Source of the DNA: Mytilus californianus
Lineage: Eukaryota > Mollusca > Bivalvia > Mytilida > Mytilidae
Assembly: GCF_021869535.1 (NCBI RefSeq)
Contig: NW_026262679.1
Span: forward strand, 80,039,143 to 80,103,142
DNA: 64,000 nt
Direction: 5' to 3'
The position numbers and the translations under genes are program-made. This document shows positions 35,996-48,035 of the stretch, one piece after another. The notes below the pieces were generated by a model. That model saw only the letters and a list, made by a program, of their open reading frames with translations, was not told where the DNA came from and did no database searches. How positions within the stretch are numbered: position 1 is the first letter of the stretch; every line of letters begins with the position of its first letter.

Positions 35996-36225
35996 AAGAA
36001 GATGTGATATGAGTGCCGATGAGACAACTCTCCATCCAAGTCACAATTTGGAAAAGTAAACTATTATAGGTCAAAGTACGGCCTTCAACACGGAACCTTG
36101 GCTCACACCGAACAGCAAGCTATGAAGGGCCCAAAAAATGACTGGCGTAAAACCATTCTAATAGGAAAACCAACGGTCTAATCTATGTAAAAAAAAACGA
36201 GAAACGAGAAACACTTATGAACCAC
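35996..36225 (-). repeat. Dispersed repeat family B, reverse copy 3
   Basis: GATGTGATATGAGTGCCGAT, AAAGTACGGCCTTCAACACG and AAACCAACGGTCTAATCTAT follow the reverse family B order, with an altered middle. Confidence 0.55.
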
Positions 36226-36829
36226 TGAACATCAGGTTCTATGCCCTTTTTCATTTTGTTTATTTAATGTTAATGTATTTGACCTCTCTAACGTTGTTCT
36301 CGGACGCACTTTAATGACGATTATTCCATAAACGCGTGTCAGGACACAACCACCAGCTGGTAAGACAATAATGTTGGTTCTTCTTCGCCTTTTCAGAATC
36401 TAATGTATTCTCTGTAATATTTTCAAATACATACACCAATGGCAATTCAACCAATAAAATGACGTAATTTTTTCGTTTTTGAGGTACGACCTATTTACAA
36501 AGCCATAGTCTTATAGACTCTGCAAAGGCAAATTTATTGTGTAGCTTCGAGTAAATTTCCTCGAACACGTCAAAGAAGCCATATTTTACACATCAAATCT
36601 AGTTTACAGTAGTTTAGCTATGTTCACTTCTCATAAATCGATGAAGCAGATATATATAAAGGTAACAAGTAAAACCTGAGGGAATCGCATAAACTCCAAA
36701 AGGGGATAGACCTGGTGTATCGACCGAGTAAGCATTTCCTTCTAAGCAAGCATCACCCGCTATGAATCTTCACTTAGTCAAAATGTCACAATCAGAAATA
36801 GGATACCATCGGTAAGAATACAGATCAGA

Positions 36830-37165
36830 CGTCTATCTTGGTATCTTAAGATATAAGACCGCGAAAATGTGTCACTAGCGAGTTGAGGCACAGACACATT
36901 GTATCGGTTAACCAATTTGTGTTGGTAACTGTAAATCTTAAATCTTATTTCAGTCGATCTTCACCATAACTGTGTTGAAGCAGTTTTTGTGTAAGGAGCA
37001 CACCCCTGTTGAGGAATACCGTGTAGTGTAAACATGCACAAGCGTAACGTATTAATAACGCCACACGATTATGCAGAGGTAATGTTTTTTCTAAGAAATG
37101 GTAAGCTGACTATTGGAAAGTTGCAATCATCACGTTTGTCATATATTCTAGTTTGTCGTCTTCTA
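36830..37165 (-). pseudogene. Possible reverse transcriptase relic
   Basis: The block AAATGGTAAGCTGACTATTG followed by GGAAAGTTGCAATCATCACG resembles the reverse of the region just before PAYGV in the mussel reverse transcriptase whose relic is at 7720-8000. The upstream GGAGCACACCCCTGTTGAGG block also looks familiar from that element. No frame survives, so the assignment is tentative. Confidence 0.3.
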
Positions 37166-37224
37166 TACTTGTCAATATCGAGGACACAATTAAAATTCTA
37201 AGCAGGCCCTCTAATTTTGGTAGT

Positions 37225-37830
37225 ACGCTGAATTTCCCGTTCACTATAAATAAAGGCAACAGTAGTATACCGCTGTTCGAAACTCATAAATCGATAGAGA
37301 TAAAAACAAATCCGGGTTACAAACTAAAACTGAGGGAAACGCATCAAATATAAGAGGAGAACAACGACTCAACAAAAACACAACATTAAAATGTAATACA
37401 CACAGAAACGATCTATAATATAACATGGCCATTTTCCTGACTTAATACAGGACATTTTAAGAAAACAATGGTGGGTTGAACCTGGTTTTGTGGCATGCCA
37501 AACCTCCCGCTTTTATGGCAACGTCAAACACAACACCAAAACGACAACATCACATGACAGGACCACAATACAAATAAATGGGAGAACATATAGGACAAAG
37601 AAACACACGAATAATAGCTAACAAAAGGTACTAGGCTTAAAATTCAATACGTCAGACGTGCGTCTCGTCCACACAAGACCAACCAGTGACGCTCAGATGA
37701 AAAAAGTTTGAAAGCCAAAACAAGTACAAAGCTGAAGAGCACAGAGGACCAAAACTTCCAAAAAGTTGCGCCTAACACGGCCAGGATTTTCTGCCTTGGA
37801 CAAGAACATCTTTATTATTTAAACTTTATA
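37225..37830 (-). repeat. Dispersed repeat family G with family C at its end
   Basis: The sequence runs from GCAACAGTAGTATACCGCTG, through AAACTCATAAATCGATAGAG and GGTGGGTTGAACCTGG, to CAGTGACGCTCAGATG and the reverse of the family C blocks. This shows that C is one end of the longer repeat G. It is familiar from mussel genomes. The frames at 37153-37353 and 37244-37432 are repeat-derived. Confidence 0.65.
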
Positions 37831-37959
37831 AAATGACTATATAATAGATATACATGATAAAACCGAAGTGGGGACTTACTACAGAATAAAAACGGATACA
37901 TTACATAAAACAACTTAATCCAACACTTAAAAATACACAGCCGAGTTAGCCAAAGCCTC

Positions 37960-38030
37960 AACGCACAAAGTGACGTCACATTTGAAATTCTAAAAAGACA
38001 CACAAAGTGACGTCACATTTGAATTTGTAA
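37960..38030. repeat. 37-bp tandem repeat with two TGACGTCA sites
   Basis: CACAAAGTGACGTCACATTT occurs twice, with TGACGTCA at 37971-37978 and 38008-38015. This palindrome is the consensus CRE (CREB/ATF binding) site. It probably arises from a local duplication at the end of the G repeat. No gene start is nearby. Confidence 0.6.
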
Positions 38031-38229
38031 AAATATTTCCCAAAAATAAGATAGGATTGAATTGATTCACTATGATATATGCGACGCAAACACTCACTGG
38101 AATATAGACTTTTGAGTAACAGGACATCATCAATTAATCTGATAGTGAAATTAAAAAAAAACTCTGCAAGATGCTTTTTCTTTTTCTTTTTCTTTTGGTA
38201 AAAGAATGTTCTGTATGAATTATGCTTCA

Positions 38230-40770
38230 TATCAATATAAAAACAAGTCGGTCAGTAGGGGTGCACAATTTGTACCTACCAAATGCAACAAATATGATGA
38301 AGATAAAAAAATCTAGCATTTTGATGATACATTTCTAACATCTTTGGTGTCTTTGTTAATGGAATCAGAATGGTTCTTAACAAAGTAAAATATTTCATGA
38401 TTTTGAATTTTTGATTTCAATTCTTGAAGGAAAGGCTATGTTTAATAGACACTGAAGTAGATATTTCAATTGAACTTGAAGGATAGTAGTGTAAAGCGTA
38501 GAGAAATCAAAAGTTTTGATATTGCAAAATTGTAAAAAAATTTTGAAAAGCTTTCTTTATATTATCTTTTATACAGATGTCGGTCACCTTAGTTAATACA
38601 GTGTAAAATATTTGACCGATTACCAATCAAAATACTGTCATCAGCAATTAGACCAAAACTAGTTTTATTCATACAATTTTTCAAATAATTAATTACCAAG
38701 TAAATCAGGTATAAATTGTATCCATTTGAATATATTTGTTTTCTTTGAGTCAGCAGAGTAAGGTCTTTTTACAGTTTACACCTGGTTAAAGGTGTTGTAT
38801 ATGTGACATCTTCAAGATCAACAAATTATTGAACTATTTAAAATGCTATATCATTATTTCAATTCTTCTTAAAACGACCTCCATATGACTGTCCATGTGT
38901 TAAAATTTACATTCCTGTTAAATCATATTTAAAGGCTATGTTGAAAGATAAAATCCGTTTTTGACTGAGCATTTAATAGTTGATTGTCTTTGAAGAGATA
39001 CATTTGTTTATATTGACGAAACACATTTAAAAAAAGCGCTGTAGATTACTACATGCATTAATGATTGTCATGTGTGAAGTTGGAAGAAGGAGTATTTATT
39101 TACTCGTATATTTTTCAGACATTTCAATTCTTTCTTTTTAAGGCAAGTAAAAGTGTGAAGTTTTGCCAAATAACTGTAAAGTATTGCTTTATTTTAATGT
39201 TTTGTTTGATATTAATTTTAATGTATATTGTAATACTTTGAAATTCTACCGCCATGTCTTCTATTTACTAATAAACCAACCACTTCCGGTAGATAAAAGA
39301 CTGTCAAATTTCTATTTCACAGTCAATGATTTTTAAGTTATCATACCCATTCCAGGTTTTTGAGTTTGTAAATCCTCCATTAATTTTTATTATCTGTTGT
39401 TTGTTGTGTCTCCTTTTCCCTCTATTCTAAATATATTATTCCTTCTGTTATTGTTTAGCCTTTTCTGGTACAAAAACCGGAGAAGAAAAAGATTTACTGT
39501 GAGTTACTGCTTATTATAACAAGTTAACTTATTAAACTCCGTAAATAGCAAGAACGTATGAATTGAAGTCGCTTGTCTAAATGTGACAAGAATTTCATAT
39601 CATATGTATGCATGATATAAAATTTTGGCAATAAAAGGTAGAACATTGAAGGGACTGGAAAAGTATTATATGGTGCAACATAACCAAATGAAATTGATGC
39701 CATATATCAACTTGATATGACGTTGTTTAGAAAAAAAGTGACAGAAAAGTGTTACAGACAAACGGACGTACGGCGGAGAAAGGTTAATCAATATAGCCTT
39801 CCTTACATGCGCGAATATAAACTAACTTTTTACTCACTAGATTCTTTTGTTTCACTGAAATTTAGTATATTTGATGCTTAGAGAAACAGATACAAATATT
39901 TAAAATAACTTTTATTTTAGTCCCCAACACATAATGTAATATGAGGAGGATAACAAGAATAATAACAAAAATAATGGACAGCCATAATCTTAAATGTATT
40001 AAATGTGTTTTCCCTGTTATGTTACATTGTGTAATAAGTTTACAAAACCAATGTAACAAACATTTTGATTGTCCGATAAACTTCTATTTTTGAAAGACCA
40101 TGTTACATTGTATTCATATTTTTGAAATCATAATTGATGGTCTTTCATGAATATTTAGTACAGTAATCGCTCCAAATCTAGTCAAGTGAGAGGGATTTAA
40201 AAATATTCCAATGAAAATTTGAGGATAAAATCACTTCATAATTTCATCAATTTTGAGTTTGCATTTGCATTATAGTTATTATGGCTAGTAACAGAATAGA
40301 GAAACACTAAAATAAACACCTAAATTATTACGTCGATATGTTTTTGATTCTATGCTACTTTCATCATTATACGGAATAAAATTCGCCCTTTATAACTCCC
40401 GTTAAGTGTCAAATAGTTCATGCTTAATCCGACCGAGAACAAATTATTATTATCAATATAATAGGTAGGCTTTGCTCAGTAGGTCGACAGAGATGAAAAT
40501 CGGAAAATTGAACTGCCAGTGATAATAAAGGGTTTTTTTTTATATTAGCAGAAATTTTCCCTCATAAAGGGTAAACTTCAGGTTCATTAGAGAGTTATTG
40601 GAGGGTACTTAACGATGCAAAGAGTGGTAAATCCTATCTTCAAGAGACTTTGGATTTAACTTCCTCATTCCGAACTGTCGTGGCTGCTTATTCATAAATA
40701 TCGTGCTCTCAAACGTACGTATGAACTAAAATGCTGGACAGAAAAAGTCCAGCCGACCATAAAATATTCA
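38230..40770. other. AT-rich DNA without a supported gene
   Basis: No domain-bearing frame. A 43-44 base stretch from about 39460 is bounded by a good acceptor (TTATTGTTTAG) and donor (GTGAGT), but nothing links it to a gene. Confidence 0.35.
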
Positions 40771-40889
40771 TCTGAAATATAAGAACATGAATAAAGATGT
40801 AGGAATAATTTCTGATAAATTTATTTCACAACAGAGCCTTTTTCTAAAAGTCATTCTTTTTTTTGCGAAATTTTGCAGTATTATAGCTT

Positions 40890-41052
40890 CAAAAAGAGGG
40901 ACGAAAGAAACCAGAGGGACAGTCAAACTCATAGATCGAAAACAAACTGACAACGCCATGTCTAAAAAACAGACAAATAATAGTACAGATGACACAACAT
41001 AGAAAACTAAAGACTAAGCAACACGAACCCCACCAAAAACTGTACAAATGTG
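40890..41052 (-). repeat. Dispersed repeat family A, reverse copy
   Basis: AGAGGGACGAAAGAAACCAG, AACTGACAACGCCATG, GATGACACAACATAG and ACACGAACCCCACCAAAAAC are the reverse of family A. The frames at 40768-41092 are repeat-derived. Confidence 0.65.
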
Positions 41053-43239
41053 TACTTTTAGGTTCTAATAACATATCGGTGTGTTCTAACAAGTAACCAA
41101 TTCATAAATGCATAAAGTTGGTTGAAAACTGAAATTTTTACAGGTTTTAAGAAATTTGAGTATTTTTTTGTCAATGGTATACGAAGGACATCCTTATCCA
41201 AAACGCAATTTCTGCAATTAGTACAGGCTGTATATTGTCATTCGAATTCAAATTGATTTATTTGGGTGAGAGTCGTCCTTCGATGCAAAATTTCACTCAA
41301 CATATGAAATTTGCAATATTGTCTTTAAAGGCAATATCCAATGTTGAAAAACTTTTTAATTTCATTTAAATATTTAAAATAGACTGTTAAACACTAGAAT
41401 ATAGTACGTTTTAACAACTTTCAGATTTTGGCCATGTGAGTGACATAGTTACAGGGGAAATTGGCCCTACCTCTTTACTAGCAAGCAAAAAAGCCACTGA
41501 CAGACAGTTGTCTCATTGACAATCATACATCACACCTTAAATTTTATATAAGCAGTCGATTATCTTGATTTAAGTTCATACTTGCATTCAAGATAACAAT
41601 CTAGTAATGATTCAAATTAACATTTATGCAAGTTGTTCAATTTACTTCTGCAGATAGTATACAAAGCGTTAAAAAAGTGTACTCTACGTATGCAATGCTG
41701 TGTAAAAATTTTCGGTAAAAAATCGGTCATTATTTACTGTTGCGCAATATTCTTTTTAAAGATTTAAAATAATTAAGTGTTCTCATAATATTCTCGCCAT
41801 GAATTTGCATCACAGACTTGTATATTCATTCAAATATTGTTTAAACGTGATAATTAGGTATACAAAACTCAATTTGATGAAATGCCAACTTTATATATCA
41901 TTACAAATTGCTTGCCAATACATAAATTAATCACTTCTTTCTGAAGCATATGTAATTGTTAAATGAAGCAACACCATTTATTCGATAGAGTAACACCTGA
42001 TATACCACAACAATAGCACAAATACCTCCGTAATCATCCTATATCATAAAGCTAGGGATATTGTCTCCCCTGACAATAGCTCTTTCGCTTCTACCTAAAA
42101 CAAAAGATTTCATGTTTAAAGTCTTGATTTGACTTATAAACTATTAATTGTTAAGTAACAATGTACCAGTGTGGGTAATTTATGATCTTAACTAAACATT
42201 GTCTTCTTATCAGGATCTGTCAACAATCTAATGTCGACAGAACCTATTGTTATCCACAATAAAAAAAACATGTGTTGAAATGTGATGATTTACTGTTTAA
42301 GATATACATTCGAATAATGCATCAAATCAGAACTGATATCCAAACTTTAGGTGGGTAACTTAAGTTTTTTTCACATCTTTGAAAATAAAAAGAAAAAAGA
42401 ATTCTATAAATTATCCCAAATAGTACATTTAATAAATGAAAACAACACATTATAAATTTCGTGAGTCCAAAGCGTTTTTCTTGATTAACCTTCAAAAGGA
42501 ACTCTCAAAAATAAACATTTGAAAGCAAAGGTTGTGTGAAAACCTAGCAACGTTACGAGCTTTATGATCAAAAAGGAGGCTTGTATAGGGTATATTGGGA
42601 TATGGGATATTTGCCATTTTAATTTTAGGGATATGGGATATTTGTCCTAAAAATAAATGGGATATGGGATATTGGTGCATTTTTAGGGATATTGAATTTT
42701 GAAAATGAAAAATGAAAAAAAAATGTGAAAATTAAAAGTTAAGTACAGAAATATTTACATCTCACTTGATAAAATTGCCAATAAAAATTCACTAGAAAAA
42801 GTTATTTAAGTGCTTTGTTGATTTTCATTGAGTTTTGCAACCAATGCAACCACGCATCCCAAATTGCATGATAGGACCCAACACGTACTATTGATCACTA
42901 TTTTAGTATTTCGGCTGTTAAAGCTTGGGATTATAGCTCTGGCTTGGGATGGTCATTTTAGATGCATTATTTTAATATAATCAAATATGAAAATTATTCA
43001 TGTATATATTGATATATTTATATTTTAATTCTTCATCAATAGGTCTAGTTATTATGACAGATCTGCCATCATCAGGGGTCTAACTGTCAATTTTATGTTA
43101 AAGTCTTCAACTTTTATGTTTGTTATACGCAACTATTGGTGCATCATTGAATATTTATACACAATCTTCGTCAAACTGTAATAAATGCCCGTTTCTTGAT
43201 TTTACGTATATATATATATATATATATATGGGTTATATT

Positions 43240-45245
43240 TAGTTATCAAAACTAACGGAATATTTTCTTTTTCCTTCGATTTATTTTGCTGTAATAATTC
43301 AGTACGGTCAATTGATAAAGCATCAGTAATATTGTCATCTATTTCGACGTTATCATAACCCCTATCTAATAATTTCACTTTGAAATTAGTAAGATTGTTT
43401 ATTAAATTGTTATGGTCATTTGTGTTTCTAATTTGCCGTATTGCTTCACCTTTAATAAATCATCGGAATACATGCTGTGAGTGACAGCTATTTATATGCA
43501 GATAGAGATAAGAATTTGTTTTTTTAAAATGTATTTCAAGGTCAAGAATGCCATGTGTTGTAAATATTTGACCTTTAATTACATGAACATCTAAGAACGA
43601 CATTTTGTCGTTTAAGATTTCATAGGTGAACTTCAATAAGGGATTATAATTATTTGCTAGACGAAAAGAATCTGCAATTTCATCTGATGTTCCATCATAT
43701 ATTATGAATCCATCGTCCCTATATTTTTAACCTATAATATAAAATTTAACATACCTAGAAAAATCCTATTGCACTAGTTTGCTATCTATTTATATCTATA
43801 TTTATGTATATAAATCGCTTATATGACCGTTGGCAGTCTTCGGAGGTCAACTCGATAGTTAATTAGATGGCGTCTAGACTGAAATACACCAGAAACGACG
43901 AAACATATTATCGAGCCCATGCCTTGTAAATTGTTTATTTTATATTTTTTTATAATTTGGATATATGTTTTAGTATGCTACAAATCAAATATGAGAATTT
44001 GAGTCAAATCGATGAACATGAATTTGACAACCAATGCCCCTTTAAATGAATCTAATTGGCAGTAATGTTGAGTATTTAGTTGTCTTGTGACTTCTGTTAT
44101 GTAGTCTAGTGTGTCTGAAATAACACAATTTGAATTGTTATCTGCCTTTTTTATTACTATTGTTTCATCATTTTTCAAATTGCGTACTTGCTATTCTTTC
44201 GCCCTTAGTAAGATTGTTTTTTTTTTATTTATTAGAAAAGATCATTCAAGCTTTGTTAAATCGATATAATTTTCCGACGTATGGCACGTAGAAGCAGGTT
44301 TATATCCTGTATTGCTATGAAATGGATGAAGGTCATTTTTGTCGAGCCTTCGACTTTTGTCGAAAAAGCGAGACATAGCGATCCTACATTCCGTCGTCGG
44401 CGTCGGCGTCCACAAATATTCACTCTGTGTTTAAAGTTTTTGAAATTTTAATAACTTTCTTAAACTATCCTGGATGTCTACCAAACTTGGACAGAAGCTT
44501 GTTTATGATCATAAGATAGTATCCAGAAGTTAATTTAGTAAAAAAAAAATCAATTTTTTCCGTATTTTACTTATAAATGGACTTAGTTTTTCTGCCAGGA
44601 AATATAACATTCACTCTGTGGATAAAGTTTTAAAAATTTTAATAACTATCTTAAACTATCCTGGATTTGTACCAAACTTGGACAGAAGCGTGTTTTATGA
44701 TCAAAAGCTAGTATCTAGAAGGAAATTTTGTTAAAATTTTGTACCTGTTTTTCTGTATTTTACTTATAAATGGACTTAGTTTTTCTTCCAGTTAACACTA
44801 CATAGTCTGCAGTTAAAGTTTTAAAACATTTATTAGATTCATAAACTATCCTGGATTTTTACCAAACATGGACAGAAGCTTCTTACAATCAAAAGATAGT
44901 ATCGAGAGGAATATTTTTATTATTTTTTTCCTCATTTTTGTTGAGCCTGCGATTAACAGCAAAAGTAGGCGAGACACTGAGTTCTGCGGAACCCTTACAA
45001 TTTTTTTTCTTCATGAATGAACATATATCGACATCGCAGTTGTCTAGCAAATTCACTGTAGTCTTTTAGTATAGACATTTTTGCATTTTTGCTTGATGGC
45101 GTTGGTATAAATTTCAAGCCTTTCGCCAACAGGATATATTCCTGATTTGATAATTTGCATTTTAATAGATTAACTACATGCTTTTTCGCATGTGCAGCTC
45201 TTTGTTGCATACTATATTCATTCCGTTCTTTTTTTTATTGTAGAA
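43240..45245 (-). pseudogene. Penelope-like reverse transcriptase, broken and interrupted
   Basis: Reading the minus strand from about 45245, the N-terminal part gives ERNEYSMQQRAAHAKKHVVN then KLSNQEYILLAKGLKFIPTP and FARQLRCRYMF. A foreign element (44341-45000) interrupts here. The protein resumes with HPFHSNTGYKPASTCHTSEN, then NDETIVIKKADNNSNCVI and YITEVTRQLN. About 240 unrelated bases replace the fingers and motif A. It continues from 43740 with KYRDDGFIIYDGTSDEIADS, carrying the catalytic Asp pair, then LLKFTYEILNDKMSFLDVHV and ending near KENIPLVLITKYNP. The order and motifs match Penelope-like or closely related retroelement RTs. Stops, the deletion and the insertion make it inactive. 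No GIY-YIG endonuclease is seen. Confidence 0.8.
44341..45000. mobile_element. Bivalve element with ~192-bp internal tandem repeats
   Basis: It starts TTTTTGTCGAGCCTTCGAC and ends after TTTTTGTTGAGCCTGCGATT and GTAGGCGAGACACTGAG. Between them are about three units containing CTATCCTGGAT, ACCAAACTTGGACAGAAGC and TACTTATAAATGGACTTAG. Units start near 44417, 44608 and 44803, about 192 bases apart. It is inserted inside the reverse transcriptase reading frame. It is a repeat I know as common in mussels and other bivalves, with no coding capacity. Confidence 0.7.
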
Positions 45246-46049
45246 TTGAATTTTTTGCTTCTTAGCATTTCTATTAAAACAACGTGTCATCTGTGAGTTC
45301 ACTTTGGGTGATTCTCTTATCTACGTGCCTTTGATGAGCTCACATTTGGTGGCTTACGCTTATCTCTACAGTAACTTAGTAACTTTTTATTTGTTTAAAA
45401 CGCTTAGTTATATATTGGTTATTCCAGAGACATGTAGATTAAAATTTAAAGGTCTCTGGATAATTCTGAATGATTAACTTTTCTCTGTGAAAAAGTCCAC
45501 ATCCTTGACATCCATACTACAACGCACAACATGTATTTACGAATGTTGCATACAAAAATGGGTTTGGGAATGAATTAATGATTTTTTGGGATATTTCAAA
45601 ATAGTTTTAGGGATACGGGATATTTGTAAAAAAAAATTATTGGGAAATTAGGGGTAAACATTATAGGGATATGGGATATTGGGACAAAAACTTAATGGGA
45701 TATGGGATATTGATACCCCCCTAAACAAGCCTCAAAAAGGACCTAAAAGAATATCCAAATTCATCTAATGTCAACTTGTCTGATGGAATTGAAACCTTAA
45801 TTTCTTAGATATTTCTTATTTTATAAACGTGGAATTTATAGAAAAAATGTTATTTATCATGTCGGTACCGAAGAACTGACTGCTGAGAGGATGATACACT
45901 TGGGACTAACAGTCCACCAGAAGGGTTATCGAACTTATGCTAGTAAATGAAAACAACACCAGTCCTTATATATTTCGTGCGTCCGAAGCGTTTTTCGGGA
46001 TTTACCTTCATCAGGAACGACGAGGGAATTTGAACCTTAGTTTTATGTA

Positions 46050-47630
46050 TACATATTTTGTTTATATTTATGTGTTGTTGTTATCATACCGGTATTATAA
46101 AGGGAGTGTTTTTTAAATGATTTATTTGTACTTAGTTTTACGTACCTTTGCATTATGTTATACAAATGATCAAAATTAAAAATGGACTGTTGAGGTTTAA
46201 ACAACTATTATATTACCTTCAAATTTTTCTTTCTCTGTCCCAATTTATGAACCTTGTTTTTGGTTGTCTTAAGTTATATCTTTGAGTATCATCAAGTTCC
46301 CTTATAGCAAACACGTTACGGGATAGCTTTGATAGTCTCTGTTAAATCTAAACACTTTTTTGGACTCAGGCCTTTACTTATAGACACTTTTTTCTGTCAG
46401 TGCAAACATTGATATATATCTTTTTGGTCTCAATGTGTTGTTTTTGGTTATGGTTTCGTTGACGTCTTCCCAATATCTCGTTTAATTCATAATCAAACAT
46501 AATGTCTTGTCTGTTATCTTTTTAACATCTTCTTCTCAAAACGGAATGGTTGTCTCGACTTAAATCTAAAATGCATAACAAACGTAGCAACGTTTGTGTT
46601 CTACTTCGAACCTCCCCTGCAAAAGTCGTTTAGGATTTTTCATAGAAAAACGTCTTGATCTAACATAGTACCAACTAATTTCAAGTTTATACTCATTGCT
46701 ATCATAACAAGGACAGCATTTGCTTTATTTAGTGATGAAGTACGCTGTATTAATGACCCTCTGCAACCAATGGTAAACAAATTTGTAAACATTTAGCACA
46801 CAGTTGTTTCCGTATGTGCAATTAAATATTTTGACACTTTATCAACTGTATTATTTAATGACATTGCAATTTGATAGTCATATTTTTGCCAAGTAAACCA
46901 ATCAATTAACCGCTTCATTTATTTCATACCACCTCAATTTATAATTTCTAAATATGATATCAAGTTTATTGTTTCATGCACATTAAATTTCCTTTGAGAT
47001 GCCTGTTTGATTGATAACCATCATTATAGTTTTGCTTATCACAGACACTCCTAAGACATACCCACCTGGTCTACGTTTGTCAATGGATATTCTGGCATTT
47101 TGTTATCTACTCTATAAAGCTATCTGTATCTGCAAGAGACATAGATTAATGTAAAGTTTCAAAAAACTCTATCAAATAAAAAAAAATATCAATCTGTATC
47201 CGAAGGTCATTTTTTTCGATATCGAGATATATTGTAATCTGCAGTTTCATATATCACTCTTTGAAATTAAATACCTTTATGCTCTGATTAATTTGTAATT
47301 AGATAATCACTCAGTAAAGTCGGTTAGCAGAATTCATATACATGCTGAATATAATGAATCTCATTTAACATACTGCTTCTTTGAACATATCATTTTGAAT
47401 CATATCACTACCAACCTTTGCCACCGCAGACCCTGTTACCTGGTATATAAATGAACTTTGGTACATTTTGAGATTCCAATATAAATATAAGTATGTATAA
47501 AGAGAAATGCATATGGGTATGCTCTCTGTTTCGTTTATGTTTTTAAGGAAGTACGTAACAGACAATTATTCAACAAAAGTACACAATTTCAAACCTATAT
47601 CTATTTACAATCACTGGGTCGATGCGACTG
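46050..47630. other. AT-rich DNA without recognised features
   Basis: No supported gene on either strand. The minus-strand frame at 47365-47565 has no family resemblance. Confidence 0.4.
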
Positions 47631-47639
47631 CTGGTGTAG

Positions 47640-47835
47640 GTTCCTCCCCGAAGGTATCACACGTTCAGTAGTTGTCACTTCTGTGTTGACATGAATTATC
47701 ATTGATATGGTTAAAAAAAATTTAAGAAATACGGAGGATGTTCTACACCAGGAATAAATAACCTTAGCGGTATTTGACAAAATCTTTTGGAATTTCGGGT
47801 TCTCAATGCTCTTCAACATCGTTTTTTATTTGGCC
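47640..47835 (+). repeat. Dispersed repeat family C/G, fragment
   Basis: GTTGACATGAATTATCATTG, ATTTGACAAAATCTTTTGGA and CTCAATGCTCTTCAACATCG match 29985-30335 in order. The terminal GCGTCACTGA block is altered. Confidence 0.5.
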
Positions 47836-47879
47836 TTTGAACTTTTTTTGGATCCGTTCATTATCACTGAACTAGTATA

Positions 47880-48035
47880 TATATTTGTTTAGGGGCCAGC
47901 TGAAGAACGCCTCCGGGTGCGGGAATTTCTCACTACATTGAAGACCTGTTGGTGACCTTCTGCTGTTGTCTGTTCTATGGTCTGGTTGTTGTCTCTTTGA
48001 CACATTCCCCATTTCCATTCTCAATTTTATCTTGT
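47880..48035 (+). repeat. Dispersed repeat family D, copy 2
   Basis: GCCAGCTGAAGAACGCCTCC, GTTGGTGACCTTCTGCTG and CACATTCCCCATTTCCATTC are collinear with 7420-7618. Confidence 0.65.

Larger units (their letters stand above)
42577..45732. mobile_element. 3156-bp DNA transposon with 8-bp target duplication
   Basis: The ends are AGGCTTGTATAGGG at the left and, reverse-complemented, AGGCTTGTTTAGGG at the right. CAAAAAGG is present exactly at 42569-42576 and 45733-45740. Inside each end are several copies of GGGATATGGGATATT at about 31-base spacing, in direct orientation at both ends. An 8-base duplication fits hAT, P or Merlin elements. No transposase of its own is visible, so it is non-autonomous. 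It contains reverse transcriptase remains in the middle. Confidence 0.8.
42425..46030 (-). repeat. Dispersed repeat family F, split by a transposon
   Basis: Two segments, 42425-42576 and 45741-46030, form one collinear family F copy. The left ends ...TTTATGATCAAAAAGG and the right starts ACCTAAAAGAATATCCAAAT. The uninterrupted copies at 20001 and 20334 read GACCAAAAGGGACCTAAAAT across the same point. This fixes the insertion site of the 42577-45732 element. Confidence 0.75.

Noticed and set aside
43207-43230. TA dinucleotide run (also near 27700)
   Set aside because: Short simple repeats are expected in AT-rich DNA. Too small to be more than a microsatellite.
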